This document shows positions 43,632-54,839 of a stretch of DNA of 64,000 nt, one piece after another. The notes under the pieces were generated by a model, which made no database searches, had not been told where the DNA came from, and was given only the letters and a program-made list of their open reading frames with translations. The translations under genes and the position numbers were made by a program. How positions within the stretch are numbered: position 1 is the first letter of the stretch; every line of letters starts with the position of its first letter. Source of the stretch: Homarus americanus (taxonomy: Eukaryota; Arthropoda; Malacostraca; Decapoda; Nephropidae); contig NW_024732415.1 in the NCBI RefSeq assembly GCF_018991925.1, forward strand, positions 2,788,724 to 2,852,723. Reading direction: 5' to 3'.

Positions 43632-43632
<1 letters not shown>
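42906..43632. other. no recognisable gene; duplicated TATGTACAGTACA phrase
   Basis: The phrase ATGTACAGTACAYATAC occurs at about 43000 and about 43172. A short ORF with ATG 43527 (MVEEQSRWRRQGQQT) is not called. Confidence 0.4.

Positions 43633-43671
<39 letters not shown>
43633..43671. repeat. ATT microsatellite
   Basis: Thirteen units. Confidence 0.96.
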
Positions 43672-43675
<4 letters not shown>

Positions 43676-46600
43676 CAGGTTGCCAGAGGACCAGGTAACG
43701 CCCCATGGTTCACCTACACACACCCACTCTGCCTTCATGCACAAGACACACTTCAAACCAGCATCAAAATCCTCAATAAATTCATCATAATCGCACAAAA
43801 ATACTCGGTACTCACAAAAGCGAACTTGCGTTATAAAACCATGATTTCGTTTTGTTTTAGATACTTCAGTTATTAAATGTTACTCGCACCATTTACTGAT
43901 TTTACTTTCTCATTCTCACCAAACAGGTTCTTTGATTTCATGTTAAGCACCGTAAATTATAGCTCATTATACACTACATAATTGCTATAATATTAGTTGA
44001 GTGTGTTGTAACGATCAATCTTTTTAGTCTCCAGTTGAAAAGTCAATTTGTACTGATTACATTCTATTAATACTTTAACCATCAATGCTTCAGCTGCCAG
44101 GGTTGATGAGCACCTGTACCAAATTCCAGTTTCCGAAGCAAACAACTCTTGATGGCTGGAATTAAACCGATACAAAAACTACGTTGATTATGTGTCTATA
44201 TCAGTGATTATTTAATTTATGTCAATATGTTGGAAGAGCCTCGTGAAATATTATAATTACGTAAATGAAGTTCTAAAGACAATTGTGTGATATAATTAAT
44301 AATATCTGCTTTGAAAAAAAAAATACTTCGCCATCGTGAATGCTGTGTGATGTTACAACTAATGCGCTGTAAAGGCGAACAGAATCGCTCTTTTCAACTA
44401 GGCATTAATCAGTAGTTATCATTATTTTTATTTCTTGTAGTTTTGTAGTTAATAGTAACCCTAATGACTAATGGGATCTAAATACACCTGGGACAATCGT
44501 TAGTGTGTCGTATGGTGGTAGTTAACAGCTGTATCAGTTATATGAATAAAATAGTTAAAGGGCCATTGTTAAAAGAGTTCCTGTCAAAAAAACCAAAAAT
44601 AAGAAAATACAGAAAATCTCATTAAAAACAAATATTACTCGTCTTTATCTTATCTGTTAACTATAATAAAATTTATCTTGAGATTTAGTATTATGTTATA
44701 GGTTGTATCCCACACGTACACAATATGAACTCTCAGCAACAGTAACTTTCTGTCGAGTTCCTGTAGGAGCCAGATGAAGTCAAGTTTTGGTCATATTTTG
44801 TACCATGAACTCAACACTAAAATGAAACTATTCAAGACGAACACCATTATATTTAATATTTAACTGAGGTATATAGTGCTGTAGACTGATCCAAAGACTA
44901 GATATAGGTGGAACTAGTAATATATAATGCTTCCCGATATATCACTCAAGAGTAGCAGACGGCGGCTTACTCAACTAGTTTAGGTACAAAGAGGAGCATT
45001 ATCAACACCCAGCTGAGGAGGTCGTTGTGTAGGGAACAACTTTAGCCTCGTGTTCATCTCCTTAAGTTTGTTGTTGGTTATGTGAATATTTGTCCTTCAA
45101 TAACTAAAGGGAAAAAATACCCAGCTATTTCAAACTGTACACAATATTCATCCTAAAATTATTGAAGATATATGATCCTATTTTAATTTTATAGCGTTGC
45201 AAATATTGAATTATTTACTCTAATAAGTTTGAGTTACATTAAACACAATGACTGATGCAGCGGCGTCAACCAATAGCCGCATTTAGTAATTTGATCTTAC
45301 ATCATTTGGTAATGGCTGTGTGTGTGTGTACGGCAATAAATGCGTTTGGTAATTTAATGTTGCAGCTTTTGGTGATGGTTTGTGTATATAGAACATAAGG
45401 GGGTTATTGCGTGTATTGATAATAAAAGGGATGATCAATTTATTATATGTGGGCAACATTCGGTTTATGTTATGTGAAGATTTGTATAATATTAAGGTTA
45501 AAATAATGAGTTATAATAAAAATAACACTAATCAGGCAAACACTCGCATGTTTTGACGTATTTTTCTTTATATTTGAGTATTTTCAGCAAGACGTTTACT
45601 CCAACTCATAGAATGGTAATCACGTCTGAGAACGATGAATATGTTGTATGTAATAAGGATCGCTAACTAGAACTTGCTTTTACGTCGCATAATGGTTTGT
45701 TCCTGCTAAGCTCTCACATAATTCACTGAGGTTTTTGCCAATTCCCCGAAGCTTCTTGCCCCTCAACCGGATTTGCATTGTGTGTATTAAACCAACGTTA
45801 TATATCATATCTCTTAAAAAAATATAAGCGTGCGGGCACCGGGACATCCTCAACGATAATAACCGTGATAGTGATACACAGTTACATCATTTATTTAAGT
45901 TTTATTAACCAGTCATCAAGAGTCGCGTGATGACGCAGGTTATCAGTATATAACCTGATGACACGGCACTCAGAAGTTATTTACCGTAAGAATATTGAAA
46001 ATTTTTGGCCAATAGCAATATACCCCATTAATTATTAAATTAATTAAAAAAATTACATGGCTCTTGTAATTAATAATGATATGAAAATACCGTTTGATAA
46101 CTCGCTGTAACTTAATGAAAGCTATCCCGATCTTATATACAGTAGGCGGTTGAATGGCAACAGACAACACCAGGCACAAATTGTAAGTAAATTTTTTAGT
46201 AATTTTGTAAAAAATACCAGTTATATGTCTCTTAACTTTGATACAGTTGATTGCTAACATATTAACTAACCTATAATACACGCTTACAGATCTTAGCTGT
46301 TAAAGCACAATAATACGTTTTCAAAATAATTTCCATGAAAAGTAACCGAGTCGGAAAGCTGTCACTCTGGGGCGGATTCTTCATCAATAGTTTAAACGAC
46401 CTTCCAATATCATAGACGTCATGTGTATTGTTTCACCCGCTAGACTGAACTGTGACGTCATTACATTCATCATATATTCTTAAACATGAGCTGTGTCGGC
46501 TACTGCTGCTGTGTTGAAATATCTCTCTATCTATGTCGCTGTTTCTGTATTAATAAAATGTATTAATATTCATTTATACAGCAGCGTTTTGATATTCAGA

Positions 46601-47689
46601 GGAATAACGTTGTGAAATATAGTACACTTTAATTTGGCTATTGTAGGCAGTAGCGGCTGTAGTAGGGGGTGGGGGGGGGGGAGTCCCTCATGAAAAACTG
46701 GGCAAGTTTTGGCAGAAGACACGTGGTGGCATTGTGTATTTCAGGCAAGTACACATACTATTATTTTTTTCGTTTTAAATGAAATGTAACTTTTACACCT
46801 AGAATACAAGGATTTAACTCAACTTACCCAGTGTTTGTGAGGGAGTCAAAATCCTTAAATAATTGTTCCGGGAAATTTACATAGCTACAACATGGGGCTC
46901 AGGGTCACAGGTGTGTCTGTACATACACAAGTATTACTGTAAAATTACCCGCACCCAACCATACTTTTAATCCCTAGTAAAAAAACAAAACCAATTACTA
47001 TATTTAGGAAACTATTTCTTATTTTGGAGAAATGTTTCGTTCTTTGACCCTTGAAAAGTCGGGATCCGGTGACTGTAGTGAGAATTAGCCGTATGAAAAT
47101 ATTAAGATAATTATGTATTTCAGTTTTTTATAGTCTTAAGATTAATTAGGTTAGGTAAATAATAAAACATATAGATATATTTATTTAGAGCAAGCGTAAA
47201 TGACGTGACGTTATTAAGTGAAACATGAAGTTATCCGTTGACATTATAGTGTTCGTTTAGTACTGAGGCATACTTAATTTACCATGACTCTTGATGCGTC
47301 TTTGAAACATAAAAAAAAAGTTGACAACGTGATATATATTCTCCAAACAATATAATAATATAATTCTCCCTTCAGAACTTTACGGAGAGATGTTGCTGGT
47401 TTATTTTGTGGCGTTAGTCCGTAGAGTTACGATTTATTAACATTTATCATTCGTTAACTGTTGACTGTTAACACCTGATATAAGATACTGCACATAAAAC
47501 TAACTAGACTAAGTTGGTAGTTAGATACGTTATTTGAGGCATCAAGAACCGTCAACCTAAAAAATCTCACAAAATGATAATATATAAGAAGAGGACCTCC
47601 GCTACCACCTATGTGAACACCGGTCTTTATGGCTCTCTAGACGATCAGCTGAAGAAATGATGATGACACCACCTATATTACCCACTCTT
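43672..47689. other. long AT-rich intron-like or intergenic stretch
   Basis: No repeats of note. Three short frames are listed separately or in findings. A perfect CRE (TGACGTCA, 46453-46460) lies in a slightly GC-rich patch at 46350-46460. Confidence 0.5.
45680..45778 (-). CDS. small ORF or exon, 32 codons, unknown
   Basis: ATG at 45778 (A at -3) to TAA at 45680. The peptide begins MQIRLRGKKLRGIGKNLSEL, then CESLAGTNHYAT. The basic start and amphipathic centre look protein-like, but the length allows chance. No splice evidence on either side. Confidence 0.2.
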   Translation of the reverse strand: MQIRLRGKKLRGIGKNLSELCESLAGTNHYAT

Positions 47690-47832
47690 CAATACCATAT
47701 AGGTCTAGTCCTCAGCCCTACAAGGCCCCAGTCATAGCTAGACCCCCAGACCTACCAGACCCCAGTCCTACTAGACCCCAAACCTAACAGTCACCAGTCC
47801 TCGGATCCAGTTCTACTAGGCTACAATCTGAA
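47690..47832. repeat. degenerate ~18 bp repeat, CCAGTCCTACTAGACCCC
   Basis: About seven imperfect units. Confidence 0.7.
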
Positions 47833-48099
47833 CTAACTGCAAGAATTCAGGCCCATTAAAACTTAACTCCAATCCAGATGGTTAAGTTAGGTTTGGGACT
47901 TGGTAGAACTGGGACCCATTTGACTTGTCACCCAATTTTACGAGAGGCGCCTCCCTCCCTCCCTCACCCCTACATCACTGCCCCGGAGTGTGACATAAAA
48001 TTCACGAGTTTATAGTTCAATTTTACGGTGATAACCTCTGCATTTATATACTATCAAGTTTATATAATATTAACTACGATTCCACCCCCCCCCCCAAAA

Positions 48100-48500
48100 A
48101 AATGGAAGCTCTGACTTAAATAACGAGATTATAAATGAATGACTAAAGTTACGAAAAATAATGAATAAATAAATGAGTAAATATAATAAATAATACGATG
48201 AATAAAAATGAATAACAAAAAACTTAAGACCAGAATTTAAGTTATAGAGATGAATATAACAAAATAAATTAAGAAATATATATGAAAAAATGGCCAAACA
48301 CGTATATAAGAAATAGATAAATTAATAAGAAAATAGATGATTGAACTAATAAATATACAGAAACAAAATGAATAAATAAGAAAAATAAAAAATAAATCAA
48401 CTGATAAATATATAAGGGAAATTAATTAAGAAAATGCATAGATAGATAAGATAGATAATTATATAAGAAAAATAAAATAGATAAGAAGTTACAAGAGCTT
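48100..48500. repeat. A-rich ATAAATAAAT / GATAGATA low-complexity DNA
   Basis: Cryptic tetranucleotide repeats; no gene. Confidence 0.75.
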
Positions 48501-48888
48501 AACAAAAAAAGAGACAATGACAATTATATTTAACAGAAGAATAAACGTAAGCAAATACACTCACCTAGAACAGCAACAAATAAATTATCCTAAATACAAG
48601 AATAACCAAAAAAAATATTATTCTCTCATCTAATTAATAAAAAAAATATATGCAAGTAAAAAAATAAAGTAAAGAAAACAAGACTACTGTACACGGTTAT
48701 AGAGACTTGACATAAGGAACCCAAACACTAACCCTATTTACATTAGATTACATTATTTACAACACTAATAACAAAATAACAACACCAACTATAGTATCAG
48801 ACCCTAATTATAGTCATTAAGCGCCTTCATGGACTCTAGTTTAGGAGTGGTTGTATTATGTGAGGTTGGTCATAACGACACCTCACTT

Positions 48889-49120
48889 CTCGGATATAAC
48901 GGACTACGCTTTATGTAATCCGTTATATGGAGGTTTTATATCTAACATACCCTCGATATAACGGACTTTCATCTTTATATAGTGCGTTATATAGAGGTTA
49001 AGCATCTAACATACCCTCGATATAACGGATTTTCATCTTTATATACTACGTTATATGGAGGTTTTATATCTGACATACCCTCGATATAACGGATTTTCAT
49101 TTCCATATATTCCATTAAAT
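48889..49120. repeat. 64 bp tandem repeat, about 3.5 copies, with internal inverted motif
   Basis: CCCTCGATATAACGGA recurs at 48950, 49014 and 49078 (period 64), and an earlier partial copy starts at about 48889. Each unit pairs ATATAACGGA with CGTTATAT, so each can fold. The phrase ACCTCGATATAACGGAC is close to the terminus of pogo/Tigger DNA transposons as I remember it, suggesting the array was built from transposon ends; that link is inference. Confidence 0.8.
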
Positions 49121-49275
49121 ACAGACTTGATGTAACGGCAACAACCCTCAACTCCACAGCGCCAACACTTATGCAAATTACGCCAGAATTTTTACGAAGT
49201 GAAGGACATAGATAGCGTCATACGTCCTTGTGTCAGCCGCCCATCTACAGTGAAGTACGGGTTAATAATACAGTT

Positions 49276-49278
<3 letters not shown>

Positions 49279-49310
<32 letters not shown>
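49279..49310. repeat. GT microsatellite
   Basis: About 15 units. Confidence 0.96.
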
Positions 49311-49311
<1 letters not shown>

Positions 49312-49870
49312 AGGAACTGCAATAATTTGGTCACCAGACTGTATAAATAAGTTTCATATCCATATTTATTACTTTCACTTAATTTTATAGTGATATGAAG
49401 TTATTTGTATACATACACTAAAATTTACAATGATACAAGATTTTCTATTATTAACCCAAACCATTATTAACACAAGCCACTGAGGTGTTTCTTTTGCTGC
49501 CGTCATGTATTGAGGCGCTCCAGCTCTTAAGGTCTTCAAGCACCGCTCAATATTGTAGGATCTTTTTTTAAAATAGACAAAAAATCAAGAATTAAGAAAT
49601 ATCTTGTTTTATTATGACAGTTTCTTTTAACTATTAACTTTTCATGAAACAAAAACTTAAACTGCGACTATTTTTCTTATTTTTTTTATTATGATTTATT
49701 TTTTAATTTTATACAAAAAAAATTATCTATACAGAATAAATTTCCTTTTTTATGAATTTGTGAAAACTTCAGCACACGAAGCTCTTGTTTATTATAATGG
49801 AGACGCAAACATCCTTTGTAGGCGTTAACTGACTCATTGTTTGAGGGTCACCAAGACCACCTGAGGGGCA
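49311..49870. other. AT-rich, no feature
   Basis: Nothing recognised. Confidence 0.5.
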
Positions 49871-50089
49871 CCAAACTACTCCAGTGAGGAGACCTGTAGT
49901 GAGGAAGGCAAGAAGACTCCCACCACACGTGAAGAGATACGCAATACTACTGGACCATTAACGGGTGAAGGCACAACACCTGCTGATGATGGACTACCTG
50001 AGCTATAATTACCTGCTAACCCTCTGCTTTATACAAGCCATGATAGCAGTACCCTCTCTCTGATGTCTGGGCAGAAAGTACCGTCCTTC

Positions 50090-50389
50090 TTATACCCAAA
50101 CCTCAGATACACCAATTTCACCGCCTATTTCTATAGATCCTTTGAACACTCCAGTCCTAACCATCTCCTGTACTTCACTTTTAACTAATCCATTCACCTC
50201 TACGGCCTCCGCCCAGCACTGCTTCACAGAATACTCCTCCACTACCTTTCTTGCTCTCACTACCTTCATTAATATTAAGGCAGCTTTTGACGCGGCCAAC
50301 AAGACATCCTTTAGCAGCTCGCTGGCCTCGGTATTAATGGCCGCCTCCTCAGGTTTATCATCAGTAGGACCCCTAAGGCGGTCTTCCAT
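50090..50389 (-). CDS. hypothetical protein or exon, 99 codons
   Basis: ATG at 50389 is preceded in frame by TAA nine bases upstream (TAA CGC CTC ATG), so the start is well defined; the stop is TAA at 50090. The peptide starts MEDRLRGPTDDKPEEAAINT and is rich in Glu, Lys, Val and Ala with an amphipathic helical centre (SELLKDVLLAASKAALILMK); no low complexity. This is the most protein-like continuous frame outside the repeats. A second minus-strand frame of about 49 codons (about 50027-49881; contains PVVLRISSRVVGVFLPSSLQ) follows in another frame, as if an intron or a frameshift separates them. TATATA at about 50458-50464 lies 70 bases upstream. No family recognised; a single-exon gene, a first exon or a retroelement fragment are all possible. 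Confidence 0.42.
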   Translation of the reverse strand: MEDRLRGPTDDKPEEAAINTEASELLKDVLLAASKAALILMKVVRARKVVEEYSVKQCWAEAVEVNGLVKSEVQEMVRTGVFKGSIEIGGEIGVSEVWV

Positions 50390-50653
50390 GAGGCGTTAGT
50401 GCCACCCAGACCTTGTAGCTCAGGTGTGTGGGTAACTCAGCTCCACCACACTCTTTAGTATATATCTGTCCTCAGTTATGGCAATGAACTACGTATGAGT
50501 CAACAAAGGCATAAGGACCTTCTTGTTCAGCTCTCACAGTTTTCGTTACAGTGTTCAGTAGATTCACAAGTACCAGTAAATATCCATAACTAACTGAATG
50601 GTGAATAAGTTATTAATATAACTTCTTGGGCATCACCAATAATATTTGGATAG

Positions 50654-51140
50654 ATGCCCGGCAGTACAGTTCTGGCCTCAAGGAAAACTCCAGGAGCGAT
50701 TTTGTCCTCTTTGAGACTCACGAACGGTGCTGTGAAAGTTAAGAGTTGTTATAGCTGGAGCATTGTGTCTCCTATAAATACTCTCCTTATTGACCATCGT
50801 ACCGTCTACCATAATCGTCTCTGTATACGTCTTACCACAACCAACTCAACAACACACAGAATACTGCCTTTAGGACCGCCTTTGTCCAGTCGTGTTGTCA
50901 AGAAGAGAAAAATGAAATACACCTTTCCTTCACCACTGACGACGTTCACATCTCCCTACACCACCACTCTCGGCTTCCTGGTCCTGATCGTTGGGGGAGG
51001 AGATGACACCGCCTTCTCCACTATCACAACAATGACAGGCTTTCCGCTTATCTTTCCACATCACAAACCCCCTCCCACCCCCTCCACCTACCCCCTACTC
51101 CCCCACCCTTTACTTCCCCCCACACACCACAAACCCACAC
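50654..51140. other. N-terminal part of a 274-codon plus frame; coding status doubtful
   Basis: A plus-strand frame runs from ATG 50654 to 51478. Its second half is built from two minisatellites, and the first 165 codons show no family resemblance. On the minus strand the same DNA has protein-like but broken stretches (for example KEDKIAPGVFLEARTVLPGI near 50650-50720). An old coding remnant on the minus strand is as likely as a plus-strand gene. Confidence 0.25.
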
Positions 51141-51262
51141 ACACACCACCTGTACGTCACACACCACCTGCACGTCACACACCACCTGCACGTCACACAC
51201 CACCTGCACGTCACACACCACCTGCACGTCACACACCACTAGTTCGTCACACACCTGTATAT
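51141..51262. repeat. 18 bp minisatellite, CGTCACACACCACCTGCA
   Basis: Six to seven copies, nearly perfect. Confidence 0.94.
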
Positions 51263-51317
51263 CACTTACAATCAATCCATTTGTTCCCAAAGAAGAAAAA
51301 ATACTCTCCTCTATGTA

Positions 51318-51425
51318 TAATGAGCTGCGTTAGTGAGAGTATAATGAGCTGCGTTAGTGAGAGTATAATGAGCTGCGTTAGTGAGAGGAGAATGAGCTGC
51401 GTTAGTGAGAGGAGAATGGCAGTGC
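51318..51425. repeat. 24 bp minisatellite, AATGAGCTGCGTTAGTGAGA
   Basis: Four and a half copies; the last two switch from GTAT to GGAG at the joint. Confidence 0.93.
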
Positions 51426-51489
51426 AGTCTGAGGGTGCAGTGAGGGAGTCGCTGTGTCAGAGGGCCGGGGAGACGTAGGAAGTAGTTTA

Positions 51490-51831
51490 GCTCAGTCAGT
51501 CAGGAGAGGCATCCAATGATCTGACGAACCACAACCACAAAACACTGGAACCCCCCCTCCCCCCACCGTCAACCCCCCCCAGATAACTGAGGTTCGAACC
51601 AACAAACCCTCATTTAAATTCCCCCTCACGAATCCATCCCTTTCCCCCATTCCCTTCATATCTCCCCTCACCACCCCATCCACCCAATTTTTAGCCCCCC
51701 AGCAGCCCCCAATACATTATCTCCCAGTCATGGCTAATTACCCTAGGGGGACTGTGACACCCATTAATTAGGGACATTAGTGCCTCCTCCCTTCCCTCCC
51801 CCTCCTCCCCCCTTGTTTGGCACGGTACCAG

Positions 51832-51879
<48 letters not shown>

Positions 51880-52130
51880 CACTAGGTAAATCTCTATAAA
51901 GATCACCCCCTACATTACTTCCCCCACCTCTCCTCTCTATCTCTCTCATCCATTCGTGTTCCTCTATCACTCCTTCCTTCACTACCAATTCCCTATCTCT
52001 TTGTCTCTTCCAACATCCTTCCCTCCTTCGTCCCTCCCTCCCATTCTTCCTCCCTTTCCACCCTTCCTTCCCTCCTAGCCCACATCTGCCTTCAATACCA
52101 CCTTCAGATACAACACAGATCTCATTAACC
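51490..52130. other. C-rich and CT-rich low-complexity DNA with GA microsatellite at 51833-51876
   Basis: Many C homopolymers (51549-51580) and CCTTCC runs. No gene. Confidence 0.7.
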
Positions 52131-52262
52131 CAAAAGCAAAACACAGAACCCGGATATAAAACCACTTAGCAGGTAGATGAACAACGTGATAACTCCGTGT
52201 TGCAGTGTCAAGAGATCGGCAACAGTGATAACTCCTTTGCTCTTTTTTTCCTCTTCAAGTGT

Positions 52263-52264
<2 letters not shown>

Positions 52265-52318
<54 letters not shown>

Positions 52319-52362
52319 TAATGGTTTATTGAAAGAGCTTGGCAGCCAGAAGGCTGAAAATA
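52265..52362 (-). mobile_element. LINE 3' terminus with ATT tail
   Basis: On the minus strand: TGTATATTTTCAGCC, the loop TTCT, GGCTG, CTCTTTCAATAAACC, then about 18 ATT units (AAT on plus). This is the 3' end of the element whose coding end lies at 52535-52795. It shares its final hairpin and AATAAACC with the fragment at 18985. Confidence 0.75.
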
Positions 52363-52534
52363 TACAGTTACATAATTGGGGAATGGGTTTCGAATTACAA
52401 ATAATATACAAATAACATAAGTGATACAAATAAGATATATAATAACTAGATGGGGAAAAGCTCAAACTACAGGGCATTTCAACATGGTGACAGTGCAAGA
52501 AGTAGTATTTACTGGGAGTGAATACACTGGTCTA

Positions 52535-52795
52535 TTACAAGTTATTGATAATTTTTATAATGGTTGGGACTGGGCTGTTCTTATAGCGATCAGTTCGTGC
52601 ACGTATGGGCTGGATGCGGTTGTGGTGTCGAACAGCAATTCTCGGACTAGGGATCTCAGGCGGTAGTAGGAGCCGGTGTCGAGGATGGTGCAGAAGCTTC
52701 TCACCAAATTTGCAGATGAGGTCGTGGTGATGGTCAGTGAAAGTCGAAAGGGCCAGTGTGTTGAGCGCTTCTTGATATGGGGTGTAGGAAGGGGG
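52535..52795 (-). pseudogene. C-terminus of a LINE ORF2 (reverse transcriptase protein)
   Basis: The minus-strand frame reads SYTPYQEALNTLALSTFTDH, then CKFGEKLLHHPRHRLLLPPE, then NRIQPIRARTDRYKNSPVPT and a stop at 52535. This matches the conserved tail of Jockey/CR1-group ORF2 proteins (SYEEALxxLxLPTL ... CxxFAxxLxxxPRHRxLLPP ... ARTxRYxxSPIPY). One base appears missing just before SYTP (LPPSYTP expected). The element is 5'-truncated near 52860, where an inverted-repeat element abuts it. About 170 bp of 3' UTR separate it from the tail. Confidence 0.85.
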
Positions 52796-52868
52796 AGAAT
52801 AATCTGTGTGTGTACCTGTGTCTCTTAATTCGTTGGCTTAAGAGAATTTCCTCGCCAAATCGAGAAAT

Positions 52869-53140
52869 CTTAGAGCATCAAGATTGTTTTGTAGGCATGA
52901 CTATTGGTTAATTGAAACCCCCAAAATATTTTTCACATTTATTATGCATAAACATTGTAAACATATCTATGTGATTATTGTAGTATATAACAAATATTTA
53001 ATGTCTGGACAGATTCCCAAGAGTTATGCATATTAATGCATAGATTTTGCAAGCATATTTATGTGAAGTGACGTAAAACCACATTTTTGGGGTTTCAATT
53101 AACCAATAGTCATGCCTACAAAACACTCTTGATGCTCTAA
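52869..53140. mobile_element. 272 bp fold-back / MITE element with ~55 bp terminal inverted repeats
   Basis: The left arm CTTAGAGCATCAAGA...TTGAAACCCCC (52869-52922) and the right arm (53087-53140) are reverse complements with about three mismatches. Inside are two direct copies of an ATGCATA...CATATYTATGTGA phrase of about 31 bp (about 52946 and about 53038). No coding capacity; superfamily unknown. Confidence 0.88.
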
Positions 53141-53729
53141 GTGCATGTATGTGTTAAATAACGAGTTGGGTTTCTTATTTTCATTTTAAAATTCTTATTT
53201 ATATAGTAACTTTACTCTTGTTAAAATAAATACCCCGTATAACTGGGATAATGCCGTTAAAAAAATTCTTCTAGATAAGGCAGCGCATTTATTCTGAAAA
53301 CAAAATCTCTAAAGATCTTTTCCTTATTCACTTGTTGATGTAATACAGTCAGTCTTTGTTGTCATGTTACCTGTGCCGTTACATCATCGCCGACTTATCT
53401 ATCTTCTCTATGTCTGTGTCTATGTCGCCGCCTCATTGGTCTTTCGTTATAATGGCGTTGCTTTAGGATGCTGAATTGTGCAATCTACCAATTCAGTGTC
53501 CAACAATATTATGCAAGAGGGAAGCCGTCCAGAAAGTTGATCTTTGGAGATCCATTGGTTTAAGTGCTTTCTTTTCCTCAAGATTTCTTACCGCCGTAAA
53601 ACTCTCTGACATTAAAATATTTTGATCTGCCTCAACAGGGCCCAACAATATCCTACATCATTCGATCTGCATAAGAGGAAAGTTTTCTGGAAAGTTTTCT
53701 GGAAATTCTATTTTTTTTTTAAATTAATT
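53141..53729. other. AT-rich DNA with two degenerate copies of the 53730 exon's upstream boundary
   Basis: On the minus strand CCTCTTATGCAG then ATGATGTAGG...GGGCCC (about 53637-53680) resembles the acceptor and first bases of the 53730-53933 candidate exon; a fainter copy lies at about 53497-53540. A 15 bp tandem duplication (GAAAGTTTTCTGGAAAG) is at 53678-53706. Confidence 0.4.
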
Positions 53730-53933
53730 TCAGTGACCTTCAAATGTCTCGATCATATATGTTAGCAGCTCGACTGTTTTGTGCCAGGTGATGTGCACAG
53801 CTGGATCCATCACTACTAACAACAGAGGAGGTCTTCTGGGAGGTGACTGTTGGAGGGCCACTGCTAGAAGTTTGTGTCTGGTCATGACGAAGGTTACGGA
53901 TATATCAGGGCCAAACACTCTCTTACATCGTCC
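53730..53933 (-). CDS. candidate terminal exon of a minus-strand gene
   Basis: The acceptor GACTTTCTCTTGTCAG ends at 53934. The frame is open from the first base for 67 codons to TGA (53730): GRCKRVFGPDISVTFVMTRH, KLLAVALQQSPPRRPPLLLV, VMDPAVHITWHKTVELLTYM, then IETFEGH. It enters in phase 0, matching the phase-0 end of the 59314-59417 exon on the same strand 5.4 kb upstream. Hydrophobic and protein-like, with a faint BTB-like pattern that I would not rely on. Degenerate copies of its 5' boundary nearby suggest either exon duplication or a repeat, which tempers the call. Confidence 0.35.
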   Translation of the reverse strand, partial: GRCKRVFGPDISVTFVMTRHKLLAVALQQSPPRRPPLLLVVMDPAVHITWHKTVELLTYMIETFEGH

Positions 53934-54530
53934 CTGACAAGAGAAAGTCTCCCGGGATCGACAAGAATCATTGATGCTGTATAAGGAATTTGTTTAGAGA
54001 TCATTATGTTGCGACAAGACTTTGGTATCTTAAAAGGACAAGTTCAGAAGAATTTGTAAGTGACTCATAGAGGTTTAAAGGCTAATTATTAATGACGAGT
54101 TTACATCAGAGAATTATAAAATAAGATCACTTTCTAAACTTAATTAAGAAATATTAATTGCCTAAAGTGTGATGTTTTCCCAGACGGTCGGTTACGTCAC
54201 TAGAGGAAGGCAGAAGAGGGCAGACTACCAATCGTGTATCATTATAATATCAAACTCCATTTATTAAAATCTTCACAATAAGTACACCCATTTAAATGAA
54301 ACTGATAAGAACCCATTTAATTAATTTTCTTTCGTTAAATGCAGCAGAAATAGATAGACCCCCGGTAGCAATTATAGGTGATGGCGGGTACTGGCCAGAT
54401 ATGTTGCCTTAACAGTTTTATAAAACTTGCTGTTGGAAACATTCTAACATAAACATTATTTTGATTTTTTAGTTTATTTCCAAGTGGTTACAAGTAATAA
54501 AAACCCATATGCATTTTTTAAGGATGTTTT

Positions 54531-54534
<4 letters not shown>

Positions 54535-54574
<40 letters not shown>

Positions 54575-54738
54575 AAAAGGTGTTAACTCTTAGGTTCCGG
54601 ATCGAAAACTATTCTGTATGACCCGGATTTAAGGGGCTGGAAGAGGTCTTTTGAGGAGGGAACTTCTAGGCCACAGTCCAACACACACACACACACAGGT
54701 CCAGCTGACATGGCAAAACTGTGTGTGTGTGTGTGTGT

Positions 54739-54776
<38 letters not shown>
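54535..54776. repeat. CA runs (54535-54570, 54684-54698) and opposed GT run (54721-54776)
   Basis: The CA and GT runs are in opposite orientation 23-150 bp apart and can pair into a hairpin. Confidence 0.94.
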
Positions 54777-54777
<1 letters not shown>

Positions 54778-54839
54778 TTCATGTCCTGATGTTTGCCGGT
54801 ATCGTGTTTGGTAACTCCAATTACTGACGTATAATTACG

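Noticed and set aside
50654..51478. 274-codon plus-strand ORF with ATG, the longest plus-strand frame
   Set aside because: The C-terminal 110 codons are two minisatellites and the rest shows no homology; kept only as a doubtful region, not as a gene.
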